A stretch of 47,837 nt of DNA, taken from positions 1 through 47,837 of the forward strand of contig JADBWH010000043.1 of NCBI GenBank assembly GCA_020404105.1, written 5' to 3'. Positions 35,587-43,609 of the stretch are shown here, piece by piece. Position 1 is the stretch's first letter. Each line of letters opens with the position of its first letter. Made by a program: the position numbers and the translations under genes. Source of the stretch: Pseudanabaena sp. M53BS1SP1A06MG. GTDB taxonomy: Bacteria; Cyanobacteriota; Cyanobacteriia; Pseudanabaenales; Pseudanabaenaceae. The notes under the pieces are model-generated. The model was given only the letters and a program-made list of their open reading frames with translations. It ran no database searches and was not told the origin of the DNA.

Positions 35587-36027
35587 TTAGCGAACACTGG
35601 GTAATTCAATTTCGATCGCTTGCTGTTGCATTTTTTTGAAAACGTTATAAAAGCCATTGGCACGAGATGGAGTAAGGCTGGCGACTAAACCAGTATCTTT
35701 AATAAAGTCGGGGGTGAGTAACTCAATTTCTTTTTGTGTTAAGCCACCCATACAGACCGATAGCAACCCGACAAATCCTTTACTAATCAACGCATCCGAG
35801 TCACCAGTAAATACAACTCGCTCGTTAGCATCTAGTTTCGCTACCACATATACCTGTGATACACATCCCTGCACTTTGTTCTCAGGGGTTTTGAGAGCTT
35901 CGGGAAATGCTTCTAGTTTCTTGCCATACAAAATCAGTTGTTCATAACGTTGCTTCGGATCGGAGAGCCTCTGAAATCGCTGGACAATGCGATCAATAGC
36001 TTCAGGTAGATGGGTCGGGCTTGACAT
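35587..36027 (-). CDS. sufE: Cysteine desulfuration protein SufE
   Basis: 146 residues. SufE accepts persulfide sulfur from SufS and enhances its desulfurase activity during Fe-S assembly. The active Cys55 lies in VQGCVSQVY, and the MGGLTQKEIELLTPDFI and LTPSRANGFYNVF blocks are typical. Length and start are usual. It lies alone; the rest of the suf genes are not in this window. Confidence 0.95.
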   Translation of the reverse strand: MSSPTHLPEAIDRIVQRFQRLSDPKQRYEQLILYGKKLEAFPEALKTPENKVQGCVSQVYVVAKLDANERVVFTGDSDALISKGFVGLLSVCMGGLTQKEIELLTPDFIKDTGLVASLTPSRANGFYNVFKKMQQQAIEIELPSVR

Positions 36028-36211
36028 TAGCTTTGGAAATATTTGGAGATTACTTTCAAGATTTAGACAGTTAATCTTAGAGCTATTCCAGTTTAAAGGA
36101 TCTGATCACATCTTGTAATGAGAATGATCTAGCTACTTACAAGTGGTTATCGCATTTCTAGCGAAGTACAGGATTGTCTGAAAAGCCTCAATAAGCTTTA
36201 ATTCGTAATTC

Positions 36212-37234
36212 CTAACTTTCCCCATGCTGCAAACATTGCTCGATCGCCCCATCGAGGCAATCCATACCATCCTGTAAGGACTCAATCCGACAGAGACGAT
36301 CTCGTAATACTGCGGCTCCTGTAAAGCCCCTCGCATACCAAGTCATGTGTTTACGTGATTGCCTGATGCCACGGAGCCCTTTATAGTCCCATAGCCCTTG
36401 TAAATGCTCCTTGGCGACTTGCAAACATTCGATTGAAGAAGGGTCAGGCAAACGTTCACCTGTTTTAAAAAAATGATCAATCTGCCCCACTAAAAAAGGA
36501 TAGCCCAAGGTTCCTCGCGAACACATCACACCATCGGCTCCCGTTTGCTCTAGACAGGCGATCGCCTTTTCCACTGAAAAAATATCACCATTGGCGATTA
36601 CAGGAATCGTTAGCACCTCTTTCACCTTGCGAATCCATTCCCACTTGGCATCACCCGTGTAGCCCTGTGATCGCGTTCTGGCATGGACGGTGATCATCTT
36701 AGCTCCCGCATCCTCCATACGCTTAGCAAAGTCCAAAATCGTGATTTCGTTGTCATCCCAGCCGATGCGCGTTTTTACAGTCACAGGAATATCCACAGCT
36801 TTGACAACTGATCGCACAATTTGCGTTGCCAGTTCAGGTTGCCTTAGTAATGACGAGCCGCCTCCCTTTTTGGTGATTTTATTAACAGGGCAGCCCATAT
36901 TAATGTCTACGGTGTCGGCTCCCTCTAATAACGCTTTTTGGGCAGCTTCAGCAAGAAAATCAGGACGACAATCAAATAACTGAATGCTAATAGGGGTTTC
37001 ATAGCGGTCAATCTCCATTAACTTGGGCAAAGCTTTCATATGATGCAGATCCGTCGCGCTGATCATCTCCGTGTAGAGCATCGAGTCTGAAGCATAGCGC
37101 CGCACCAACCGCCGAAATACTAAATCCGTCACCCCTGATAAAGGCGATTGCAGCACCCGACTTTTGAGTGTGAAATTACCAATAGTTAAGGGTTTAGTGA
37201 ATTTTTGCTGTAATTTAGATGTAGCCGAAATCAT
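36212..37234 (-). CDS. tRNA-dihydrouridine synthase (Dus family)
   Basis: About 340 residues from the ATG at 37234. Dus reduces uridines in the D-loop with NADPH and FMN. Seen: the FMN barrel opening SPLSGVTDLVFRRL, the catalytic Cys115 in NMGCPVNKITKKGGGSSLL, VKTRIGWDD, the HARTRSQGYTG phosphate loop and IANGDI. It is DusB/NifR3-like. The frame extends 36 codons upstream to 37342, but that would not match the family start. Confidence 0.93.
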   Translation of the reverse strand: MISATSKLQQKFTKPLTIGNFTLKSRVLQSPLSGVTDLVFRRLVRRYASDSMLYTEMISATDLHHMKALPKLMEIDRYETPISIQLFDCRPDFLAEAAQKALLEGADTVDINMGCPVNKITKKGGGSSLLRQPELATQIVRSVVKAVDIPVTVKTRIGWDDNEITILDFAKRMEDAGAKMITVHARTRSQGYTGDAKWEWIRKVKEVLTIPVIANGDIFSVEKAIACLEQTGADGVMCSRGTLGYPFLVGQIDHFFKTGERLPDPSSIECLQVAKEHLQGLWDYKGLRGIRQSRKHMTWYARGFTGAAVLRDRLCRIESLQDGMDCLDGAIEQCLQHGES

Positions 37235-37418
37235 GTTCGTAAATTTTGCTTTCTTTGGCGCTATATACAAAGGTATAGTAATTCTAAATGGTTTAAGAGA
37301 TTTGCTCCTTGGGCTAACGAGCCCTTTTGGCAATCCCCACAATCTCTAAATAATTTCGTCTTACCTTAAGCCTATACCTAAGGAATAAGGTTTATATATA
37401 AATTTAAGGAGAAAAAAT

Positions 37419-38321
37419 TTGTCTAAAAAACATCCAGTTATTGCGGTAACAGGTTCATCAGGTGCTGGTACTAGTACCGTTAAGCGAGCTTTTGAGCATA
37501 TTTTCCGTTTAGAAAATATCAAAGCGGCAGTTATTGAAGGTGATAGCTACCACAAATACAACCGCTTAGAAATGCGCGAAGCCATGAAACAAGCTGCATC
37601 GGAAGGTCGTAGCCTCAGCCACTTTGGTTTAAATGCCAATTTACTAGATAAGCTCGAAGCTCTGTTTCAAGAATATGGTGAAACTGGTGGTGGTCAAAGA
37701 CGTTACTATCTGCACAGCACTGAAGAAGCCGAGTATCACAATGGACGCTTAGGTACAAACAATCAACCAGGTGAATTCACTCCTTGGGAAAGCATCGAAC
37801 CTAATACCAATGTGCTTTTTTATGAAGGTTTGCATGGTGGTGTTGTTGCTGAAGGGATTAACCTTGCCCAATATGTCGATTTGTTAGTAGGTGTAGTTCC
37901 GATTGTAAACTTGGAATGGATTCAAAAAATTCATCGTGATAATGCTGAACGTGGTTATAGTGCTGAAGCGATTGTTGATACAATTTTGCGTCGGATGCCT
38001 GACTACGTAAACTATATTGCGCCTCAGTTCTCGAATACCCACATTAACTTTCAACGTGTTCCTACTGTTGATACTTCCAATCCATTCATTGCTCGTGATA
38101 TTCCTACCCTTGATGAAAGCTTTGTAATTATCCACACCAATCGTGTCTTCCGTGAGAAGTTTCAAATTGACTTCCGTTATTTACTAGATATGATCCATGA
38201 TTCCTTCATGTCTCGTCATACCACCTTGGTTGTCCCTGGGGGCAAAATGGGAATGGCGATGGAATTGATCCTCCAGCCATTGATCGATTCTCTCGTGGTT
38301 GAATCAAATAACTTACGCTAA
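37419..38321 (+). CDS. Class I (proteobacterial-type) phosphoribulokinase
   Basis: 300 residues matching the ~290-residue octameric phosphoribulokinase of purple bacteria, which makes ribulose 1,5-bisphosphate from ribulose 5-phosphate and ATP. P-loop GSSGAGTST (12-20), Asp42, His45 and Arg49 in EGDSYHKYNR, Glu in FYEGLHG, and HRDNAERGY with the catalytic Asp are all in place. Cyanobacterial Calvin-cycle PRK normally is the class II, thioredoxin-regulated form. The start is TTG with AAGGAG six bases upstream. No Calvin-cycle genes are adjacent. A family C element follows it. Confidence 0.9.
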   Translation: MSKKHPVIAVTGSSGAGTSTVKRAFEHIFRLENIKAAVIEGDSYHKYNRLEMREAMKQAASEGRSLSHFGLNANLLDKLEALFQEYGETGGGQRRYYLHSTEEAEYHNGRLGTNNQPGEFTPWESIEPNTNVLFYEGLHGGVVAEGINLAQYVDLLVGVVPIVNLEWIQKIHRDNAERGYSAEAIVDTILRRMPDYVNYIAPQFSNTHINFQRVPTVDTSNPFIARDIPTLDESFVIIHTNRVFREKFQIDFRYLLDMIHDSFMSRHTTLVVPGGKMGMAMELILQPLIDSLVVESNNLR

Positions 38322-38344
38322 TAAAGCATAAGTTCGATAACTAA

Positions 38345-38487
38345 CGTCAGTTTGGGTTAAGCTGGCAAATTTTAAAAGCCCAAAAGTAAAAGCCTTGCTA
38401 AGCAAGGCTTTTACTTTTGGGCTTTGAGAGAGGGTTTGCGTAGCAAACCCTCTCTCAAAGCCCGTTTCAAATTATCCCGAATTCGCG
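38345..38487. mobile_element. Family C double-hairpin element, copy 2
   Basis: About 143 bp, nearly identical to copy 1 in the two central hairpins, with ends starting CGTCAG and CGCGAA. No obvious target duplication is present here. It lies just after the phosphoribulokinase gene. Confidence 0.7.
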
Positions 38488-38490
38488 TTA

Positions 38491-38534
38491 TTTTATCGTA
38501 GTAGGCAGTTCATGAGTTGCCCCTACGACAAAAT
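38491..38534. repeat. Hairpin before hisG 3' end
   Basis: TTTTATCGTAGTAGGCA pairs with TGCCCCTACGACAAAA around a short loop, in the spacer between convergent phosphoribulokinase and hisG. Confidence 0.6.
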
Positions 38535-38571
38535 GAGGATTTAAAGTCTTTGAGTGTAAGTTCAAATAAAT

Positions 38572-39228
38572 CTAAGCAGACACTTGAATCTGTTTCATTA
38601 ATTCTCTAAAGTTATTGCTATATAAGCGATAACTCAGGGGATGGGCAATTAGTCTGGCGGTACTGTGATACAACACTGCAATTTCAATCAGTCCGTTATC
38701 CTTTAAAGTTTTACCTGTTGAGACTAAATCAACGATCGCTTCCGCCATGCCTGTGATTGGTCCTAACTCGACGGATCCATAGAGGGGAATAATCTCAACG
38801 GGTAAGTCGATGCTGTCAAAGTATTCACGGGCGCAACCGACATATTTGGAGGCAATACGGCTATGGGGGGGTAGGTCTAGGGGCGATCGATAGCGACTCT
38901 CTCCTGAAACAGCAATTGACATCCGACAGCCACCAAATCCTAAGTCTAATAATTTGGCTACCTTTGGCGTTTTTTCCCGCAAGACATCTTCACCGACGAT
39001 ACCTGCTTGGGCTTGTCCATATTCAACATATACAGGTACATCCTGTGCTCTGACCAGTAATGCTCTCGCGGCTCCTGTGGGGTCTAAAATTTGCAGTTGA
39101 CGATTTGTAGGATCAAGAAACCCACTAAAATCAAGTCCTACTCCTTGAAGTAATCGGATTGAATCTTTTAAAAGTGAGCCTTTGGGCAGTGCGAAAGTGA
39201 ACATGGAATGGTTTACAACATTGGTCAT
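38572..39228 (-). CDS. hisG: ATP phosphoribosyltransferase, short form
   Basis: 218 residues of the short HisG, which catalyses the first step of histidine synthesis and needs HisZ as regulatory partner. Seen: [43 protein letters not shown], and the PRPP loop [13 protein letters not shown]. The C-terminal regulatory domain of long forms is absent, which is normal for this type. HisZ is not in the window. ATG at 39228. Confidence 0.94.
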   Translation of the reverse strand: MTNVVNHSMFTFALPKGSLLKDSIRLLQGVGLDFSGFLDPTNRQLQILDPTGAARALLVRAQDVPVYVEYGQAQAGIVGEDVLREKTPKVAKLLDLGFGGCRMSIAVSGESRYRSPLDLPPHSRIASKYVGCAREYFDSIDLPVEIIPLYGSVELGPITGMAEAIVDLVSTGKTLKDNGLIEIAVLYHSTARLIAHPLSYRLYSNNFRELMKQIQVSA

Positions 39229-39292
39229 AGTTCATTCTATATCTAGAGAGTAGCTACACTTCGCGTCTCAACTCTATTTTGGTGCTTGTGTC

Positions 39293-39850
39293 TTAAAAAT
39301 TGAGCCAATCAAAAATCTGGCTAACCGTCAAATTTAAGTCAATTCCACTAAGTACGGGTACAGAATCCGAACCTTCTAAAATTTGAATGCGACGTTCAGG
39401 CAACACTAACAAAATATTCTCATCCTCAGTATCTAGTAACCAACCTAACTCCGTGCCATTGTCTACACAATGCAACAAATTAGCTATCACTTTATTTTGT
39501 CTCTGATCGGGAGAAAGTATCTCGATTACCCAATCAGGATGTATTTCAAAGCGGTTTGCTACTCGTCCTGAAGATTTACGGGGAATTCTCTCCCAACGAA
39601 ATACTGAAATATCAGGAACAATCGATACTCCTCCAAAAGTACAGCGTAATTCCGAGAAAGCGTAGGCAATCTTTGGAGTTTCAACAACTTGGTTAATATT
39701 TGTACATAATTTAACTTGTAAGCGGCTGTGTTCTCCTTGAGGCATGACTTTTTGAATGATTTGTCCGTTAATAAATTCTGAAGCGGGTTTAGTCTCAGGT
39801 AGTTCTAGAAATGCTTCTAGGCTATGGGGGTTTGCTGCTGTGATGACCAT
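39293..39850 (-). CDS. Uma2 (DUF820) family PD-(D/E)XK protein
   Basis: 185 residues of the Uma2/DUF820 family, abundant in cyanobacteria, related to restriction-type endonucleases but of unknown biological role. Family residues: EFINGQIIQK, CTFGGVSIVPDISV, PDWVIEILSPDQRQNKVI and GTELGWLLD. The PD...E-x-L-S-P...K core can build a metal nuclease site. No neighbouring toxin-antitoxin or restriction partner is visible. ATG at 39850. Confidence 0.88.
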   Translation of the reverse strand: MVITAANPHSLEAFLELPETKPASEFINGQIIQKVMPQGEHSRLQVKLCTNINQVVETPKIAYAFSELRCTFGGVSIVPDISVFRWERIPRKSSGRVANRFEIHPDWVIEILSPDQRQNKVIANLLHCVDNGTELGWLLDTEDENILLVLPERRIQILEGSDSVPVLSGIDLNLTVSQIFDWLNF

Positions 39851-40095
39851 GTATTTATCCCTTTACCTTTTTATTTTTAACTTTGCCTCCGAATGCCCTA
39901 AGTTAGGATCTGAAATAGTTCGACAAAAGCCCAGATTTAATTTGCTTTTTTACCATTTACTTTAAAACCAGACGTACACGGAATTGTGATAACTTAGAGT
40001 ACTGCAAACAACATTTTAGAGATATTTTCGGCAACGAGCAAAACTCCAAGCTCCTCGAAATGTTGCCCTAGAGATCCCAAAACAAGCTTATTAAT

Positions 40096-40815
40096 ATGGC
40101 AGACATCACAACCCAACAAATTCAAGAGCTACGAGCCAGAACTGGCGCAGGTATCAAAGACTGCAAAACAGCCCTCATCGAGTCTGAAGGCGATTTCACC
40201 AAAGCAACCGAATATCTCAGACAAAAGGGCTTAGCCTCGGCTGTTAAAAAAGCAAGCCGTGCTGCCACCGAAGGTATCGTTCATAGCTATATCCACTTTG
40301 GTAGCCGCATTGGTGTTCTCGTCGAAGTTAATTGCGAAACTGACTTCGTAGCCCGTCGCGAAGAACTCAAAGAACTAGCTGATAGCGTAGCTAAGCAAAT
40401 TGCTGCTAGTCCTAACGTAGAGTACGTGAGTGTCTCTGACATTCCTGCTAGCTTCGTTGAAAAAGAAAAGCAAATTGAAGCAGGCAAAGACGACCTTGCT
40501 AGCAAGCCAGCCGCCATCCGCGATAAAATCGTACTTGGTCGGATCGAAAAGCGACTCAAAGAGTTGTGCTTACTCGATCAGCCATATATTAAAGATCAAA
40601 GCATTACTGTTGACGAATTAGTTAAGCAAACTGGCGCAAAACTTAGCGAAAACGTCAAAGTGCGTCGCTTTGTGCGTTTTGTAGTTGGTGAAGAAACTGA
40701 AGCTGACAAGGCTGCTGAAGCACCTGCCGAAGCTCCAGCACCAGCACCAGTGGAAGCCGTAGCACCTAAAGAAGAAAAGAAAGAGAAAAAAGACGACAAG
40801 AAGAAAAAGAAATAA
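40096..40815 (+). CDS. tsf: Elongation factor Ts
   Basis: 239 residues. EF-Ts exchanges GDP for GTP on EF-Tu. The UBA-like start [22 protein letters not shown] and the core [20 protein letters not shown] are intact. The protein ends in a 35-residue Ala/Pro/Glu run followed by Lys and Asp ([10 protein letters not shown]... DDKKKKK). Bacterial tsf normally follows rpsB, but here the upstream gene is on the other strand, so tsf has its own promoter. A leader hairpin GGCAAC...GTTGCC at 40030-40067 is possible. Confidence 0.95.
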   Translation: MADITTQQIQELRARTGAGIKDCKTALIESEGDFTKATEYLRQKGLASAVKKASRAATEGIVHSYIHFGSRIGVLVEVNCETDFVARREELKELADSVAKQIAASPNVEYVSVSDIPASFVEKEKQIEAGKDDLASKPAAIRDKIVLGRIEKRLKELCLLDQPYIKDQSITVDELVKQTGAKLSENVKVRRFVRFVVGEETEADKAAEAPAEAPAPAPVEAVAPKEEKKEKKDDKKKKK

Positions 40816-40820
40816 GGTTT

Positions 40821-40860
40821 GACTTCGCTCAGCCATTAGTCAAGCTAGCTAAGCGAAGTC
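40821..40860. repeat. Hairpin after tsf, CTCAGCC family
   Basis: GACTTCGCTCAGC pairs imperfectly with GCTAAGCGAAGTC a few bases after the tsf stop. Related in its core to the hairpins at 6321 and 8201. It could terminate tsf. Confidence 0.6.
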
Positions 40861-40913
40861 GAAGCTGGAGTTTTTATTTGAAATATCTATACTTACGCGA
40901 ACTATGGCAATGC

Positions 40914-41017
40914 TAATTAGCTATGTATAAACAACCTTAAACTCCAGAAACGTGGGTTGCCCGTCTAGCGGGCGACCCACGCTCAGTTTTTAGGGTTTAA
41001 TTATGCATAGCTACTTA
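40914..41017. mobile_element. Family A palindromic element, diverged copy 5
   Basis: About 104 bp from TAATTAGCTATGTATAA to ATAGCTACTTA with a GCGTGGGTCGC-type stem (CGTGGGTTGCCCG / CGGGCGACCCACG), closest to the copy at 9275. It lies 35 bp upstream of the SUI1 gene. Confidence 0.7.
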
Positions 41018-41051
41018 TTGCGTATTGATCAAGACATTGTAGAAAAAAGCT

Positions 41052-41378
41052 ATGACCAAAAATCGCGTAGTTTATCGGGAGTTCGGCACACCAGAAGAAG
41101 ATACCGATGAGCATTTGGTGGACTTACCTCCACATCAACAAAATATTCGGATTCAGTCTAGTCGTCGCGGTCGTGGTGGTAAGACCGTAACTGAGATCAC
41201 AGGTTTTCAAACTACACCCGAAAATCTTGCTCAGCTTACTAAACAGCTAAAAAATCAATGCGGTGCAGGTGGTACGGTAAAGGATCAAGCGATCGAGATT
41301 CAAGGCGATTGCGCTCAGAAAATATTGCAAATTTTGCTAGGCTTGGGCTACAAAGCCAAAGTAAGTGGCGGTAAGTAA
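41052..41378 (+). CDS. SUI1 / eIF1-like translation factor
   Basis: 108 residues of the SUI1/YciH family. The conserved core is QSSRRGRGGKTVTEITGF, then KQLKNQCGAGGTVKDQAIEIQGD and LLGLGYKAKVSGG, as in eukaryotic eIF1 and bacterial YciH. The bacterial role is thought to be initiation fidelity, but its physiological function in cyanobacteria is unclear. It has an acidic N-terminal extension of about 30 residues. A terminator follows. Confidence 0.9.
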   Translation: MTKNRVVYREFGTPEEDTDEHLVDLPPHQQNIRIQSSRRGRGGKTVTEITGFQTTPENLAQLTKQLKNQCGAGGTVKDQAIEIQGDCAQKILQILLGLGYKAKVSGGK

Positions 41379-41417
41379 AACATAAATTGCAGTGAAAAGA
41401 ACTGCCATTTATGTTTT
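41377..41417 (+). terminator. Terminator after SUI1 gene
   Basis: AAAACATAAATTGCAG and CTGCCATTTATGTTTT form an imperfect stem ending in a T-rich run, starting at the stop codon. Confidence 0.75.
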
Positions 41418-41640
41418 GCTAGCGTTTAGGATCAATTTCTAAACCCTATCATAATCAGTACTTATGAGACTTAACCGATCGCTCCCATACTTGACTTAAC
41501 ACGCCGATTAGAGGCAAAGTCAAAAAACAATCCTAATCAATAACTAATAAAGATTTGGGGAGTTTAGCGTATAGTTAATAGCATCGTAGAGCGCTGATCA
41601 AAAACTACTAAAAAATGTGACCTAAGTTTATTAATATAAT

Positions 41641-41718
41641 AATCATAGAAAAATATTAATTATGCTAGGTATTTTCATTTAGAGATATCTTTGCGATAAT
41701 CATAGAAATTTAATTATG
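41641..41718 (+). promoter_or_regulatory. Two direct copies of a CO2-operon upstream site
   Basis: AATCATAGAAA...TTAATTATG occurs at 41641-41664 and again at 41698-41718, 57 bp apart, immediately before ndhF3. Each has imperfect inverted symmetry (ATCATA and TTATG...). LysR-type regulators of carbon uptake, CmpR and NdhR/CcmR, bind near this operon type in other cyanobacteria, so these are candidate operators; the regulator is inferred. Confidence 0.5.
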
Positions 41719-41744
41719 GTTTTTTGTAAATAAATAGAGTCTTT

Positions 41745-43580
41745 ATGATAAACAACTGGCTGGACTCGATCTGGCTGATTCCTTGCTATTCCCTGATAGG
41801 AGCGATGCTATCGATCATCTGGTTCCCCGCGATTACCCGCAAGACAGGACCAAGACCAGCAGGCTACGTCAATATCTTGATGACCTTCTTCTCCTTTCTT
41901 CATGCGATCGCTGCCTTGACCGTAGCTTGGGGAAAGCCAGCATACTCACTATCCTTTCCTTGGTTAGCAGTGGGCGGGCTAAACTTTACCATTGACCTCC
42001 AGATTTCTGATCTGAATATTGGCGCGATCGTGTTGGTTGCAGGCATTAATCTTCTCGCTCAGATTTATGCAGTGGGTTACATGGAAATGGATTGGGGCTG
42101 GGGCAGATTCTTTGCTTTACTCGCACTCTTTGAAGCAGGGATGTGTTCTTTAGTTCTTTGTAATTCCCTATTTTTCAGCTACGTCATTCTTGAAATCCTG
42201 ACGCTAGGAACCTACTTGCTAGTTGGTATTTGGTATAACCAATCTCTCGTAGTAACTGGTGCAAGGGATGCCTTTTTAACTAAGCGCGTTGGCGATTTAT
42301 TCCTTTTAATGGGTGTAGTCGGTTTATTCCCCCTCACAGGTACTTGGAACTTTACCGAGCTAGCAGAATGGGCAAAGACCACCGATATCAATCCGATGAC
42401 CATTTCGCTTGTGACCCTTGCATTGATCGTTGGTCCTATGGGTAAATGTGCTCAATTCCCTTTACATCTCTGGCTAGACGAAGCGATGGAAGGACCTTTA
42501 CCGAGTACCATCCTGCGTAATTCCGTAGTTGTAGCAACAGGTGCTTGGATCTTAGTTAAACTTCAGCCTCTCATTGCTATATCCCCTTTAACCCAGCAGG
42601 TAGTAATCGCCATTGGTGCAGCAACTGCTTTCGGTACAGTCTTAATCTCTATCGCTCAAATTGATATCAAGCGATCGCTATCCTATTTGACCAGTGCCTT
42701 TATGGGACTGATCTTTATTGCCGTTGGTGTCAATGACATTCACAGTGCCTATACACTGATCTTGTCTCATGCCTTAGCGATCGCACTACTATTTATGGCG
42801 ATCGGCAGCATTATCTCCAACGTAATTACCCAAGATTTGACTTTAAACGGTGGACTATGGAATCGTCGTCCCGTCTCTGGTCTGTGTTTCTTAGTCGGAA
42901 CTCTTGGCTTGATTGCCTTCCCTCCCTTTGGTGGGTTCTGGGCGATGCTGGATTTGATTTCCGAACTTTGGCACAAGAACATCGCCCTCGCCGAACTCTT
43001 ACTATTGATTAATGGACTAATTGCTTTCAGCTTAATGCGTGTATTCGGACTGATTTGGGGTGGTAAACCTAAGCAAATGACCGAAAGATCCGTAGAACCT
43101 CTATGGCTCATGGTTCTACCAATGACCTTTCTCGCGGGGATTGTTTTACACACACCACAAATGCTGACAGATTGGGGCATTATTCCTGACTTGGCAATCA
43201 TCTTGAAACCTGAATCTTTGCTACTCCTAGGCTCAAGCAGCATGGGACTAGCCGCAGGTGCATATCTCTACCTCAATGAGAAAGTCAGTAAGCCAATTCA
43301 ACTGCCTTGGCAAGATCTGCAACAGTTCTTTGCTTACGACTTTTACACATCCAAACTCTATAAAGTCACAATTGTGGGATTGGTAGATAGCGTCTCCCAT
43401 GCGATGTCCTGGTTCGATCGCTTTTTCGTTGATGGAGTTGGCAACCTCTTTGGTCTTGCTACTCTATTCAGTGGTCAAAACCTACGCTACAGCACCTTTG
43501 GACAGTTACAACTCTATACGCTAACGATCATGGTTGGTATTGGCGTTCTTCTGTTGTTGCTATTCAATCAGACTCTTTAA
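41745..43580 (+). CDS. ndhF3: NDH-1MS membrane subunit NdhF3
   Basis: 611 residues, an NuoL-like proton-pumping antiporter subunit of the high-affinity, low-CO2-inducible NDH-1MS complex. About 14-16 transmembrane segments; typical blocks include the VAGINLLAQIYAVGYM loop and PLHLWLDEAMEGPLPSTILRNSVVVATGAWIL, equivalent to the HxxLPDAMxxP region of NuoL. The adjacent ndhD3, cupA and cupS place it in the CO2-uptake rather than respiratory complex. The ATG at 41745 lacks a strong Shine-Dalgarno sequence. Confidence 0.94.
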   Translation: MINNWLDSIWLIPCYSLIGAMLSIIWFPAITRKTGPRPAGYVNILMTFFSFLHAIAALTVAWGKPAYSLSFPWLAVGGLNFTIDLQISDLNIGAIVLVAGINLLAQIYAVGYMEMDWGWGRFFALLALFEAGMCSLVLCNSLFFSYVILEILTLGTYLLVGIWYNQSLVVTGARDAFLTKRVGDLFLLMGVVGLFPLTGTWNFTELAEWAKTTDINPMTISLVTLALIVGPMGKCAQFPLHLWLDEAMEGPLPSTILRNSVVVATGAWILVKLQPLIAISPLTQQVVIAIGAATAFGTVLISIAQIDIKRSLSYLTSAFMGLIFIAVGVNDIHSAYTLILSHALAIALLFMAIGSIISNVITQDLTLNGGLWNRRPVSGLCFLVGTLGLIAFPPFGGFWAMLDLISELWHKNIALAELLLLINGLIAFSLMRVFGLIWGGKPKQMTERSVEPLWLMVLPMTFLAGIVLHTPQMLTDWGIIPDLAIILKPESLLLLGSSSMGLAAGAYLYLNEKVSKPIQLPWQDLQQFFAYDFYTSKLYKVTIVGLVDSVSHAMSWFDRFFVDGVGNLFGLATLFSGQNLRYSTFGQLQLYTLTIMVGIGVLLLLLFNQTL

Positions 43581-43609
43581 ATCTGGATCTTTCAATTGGA
43601 TATAAAACT

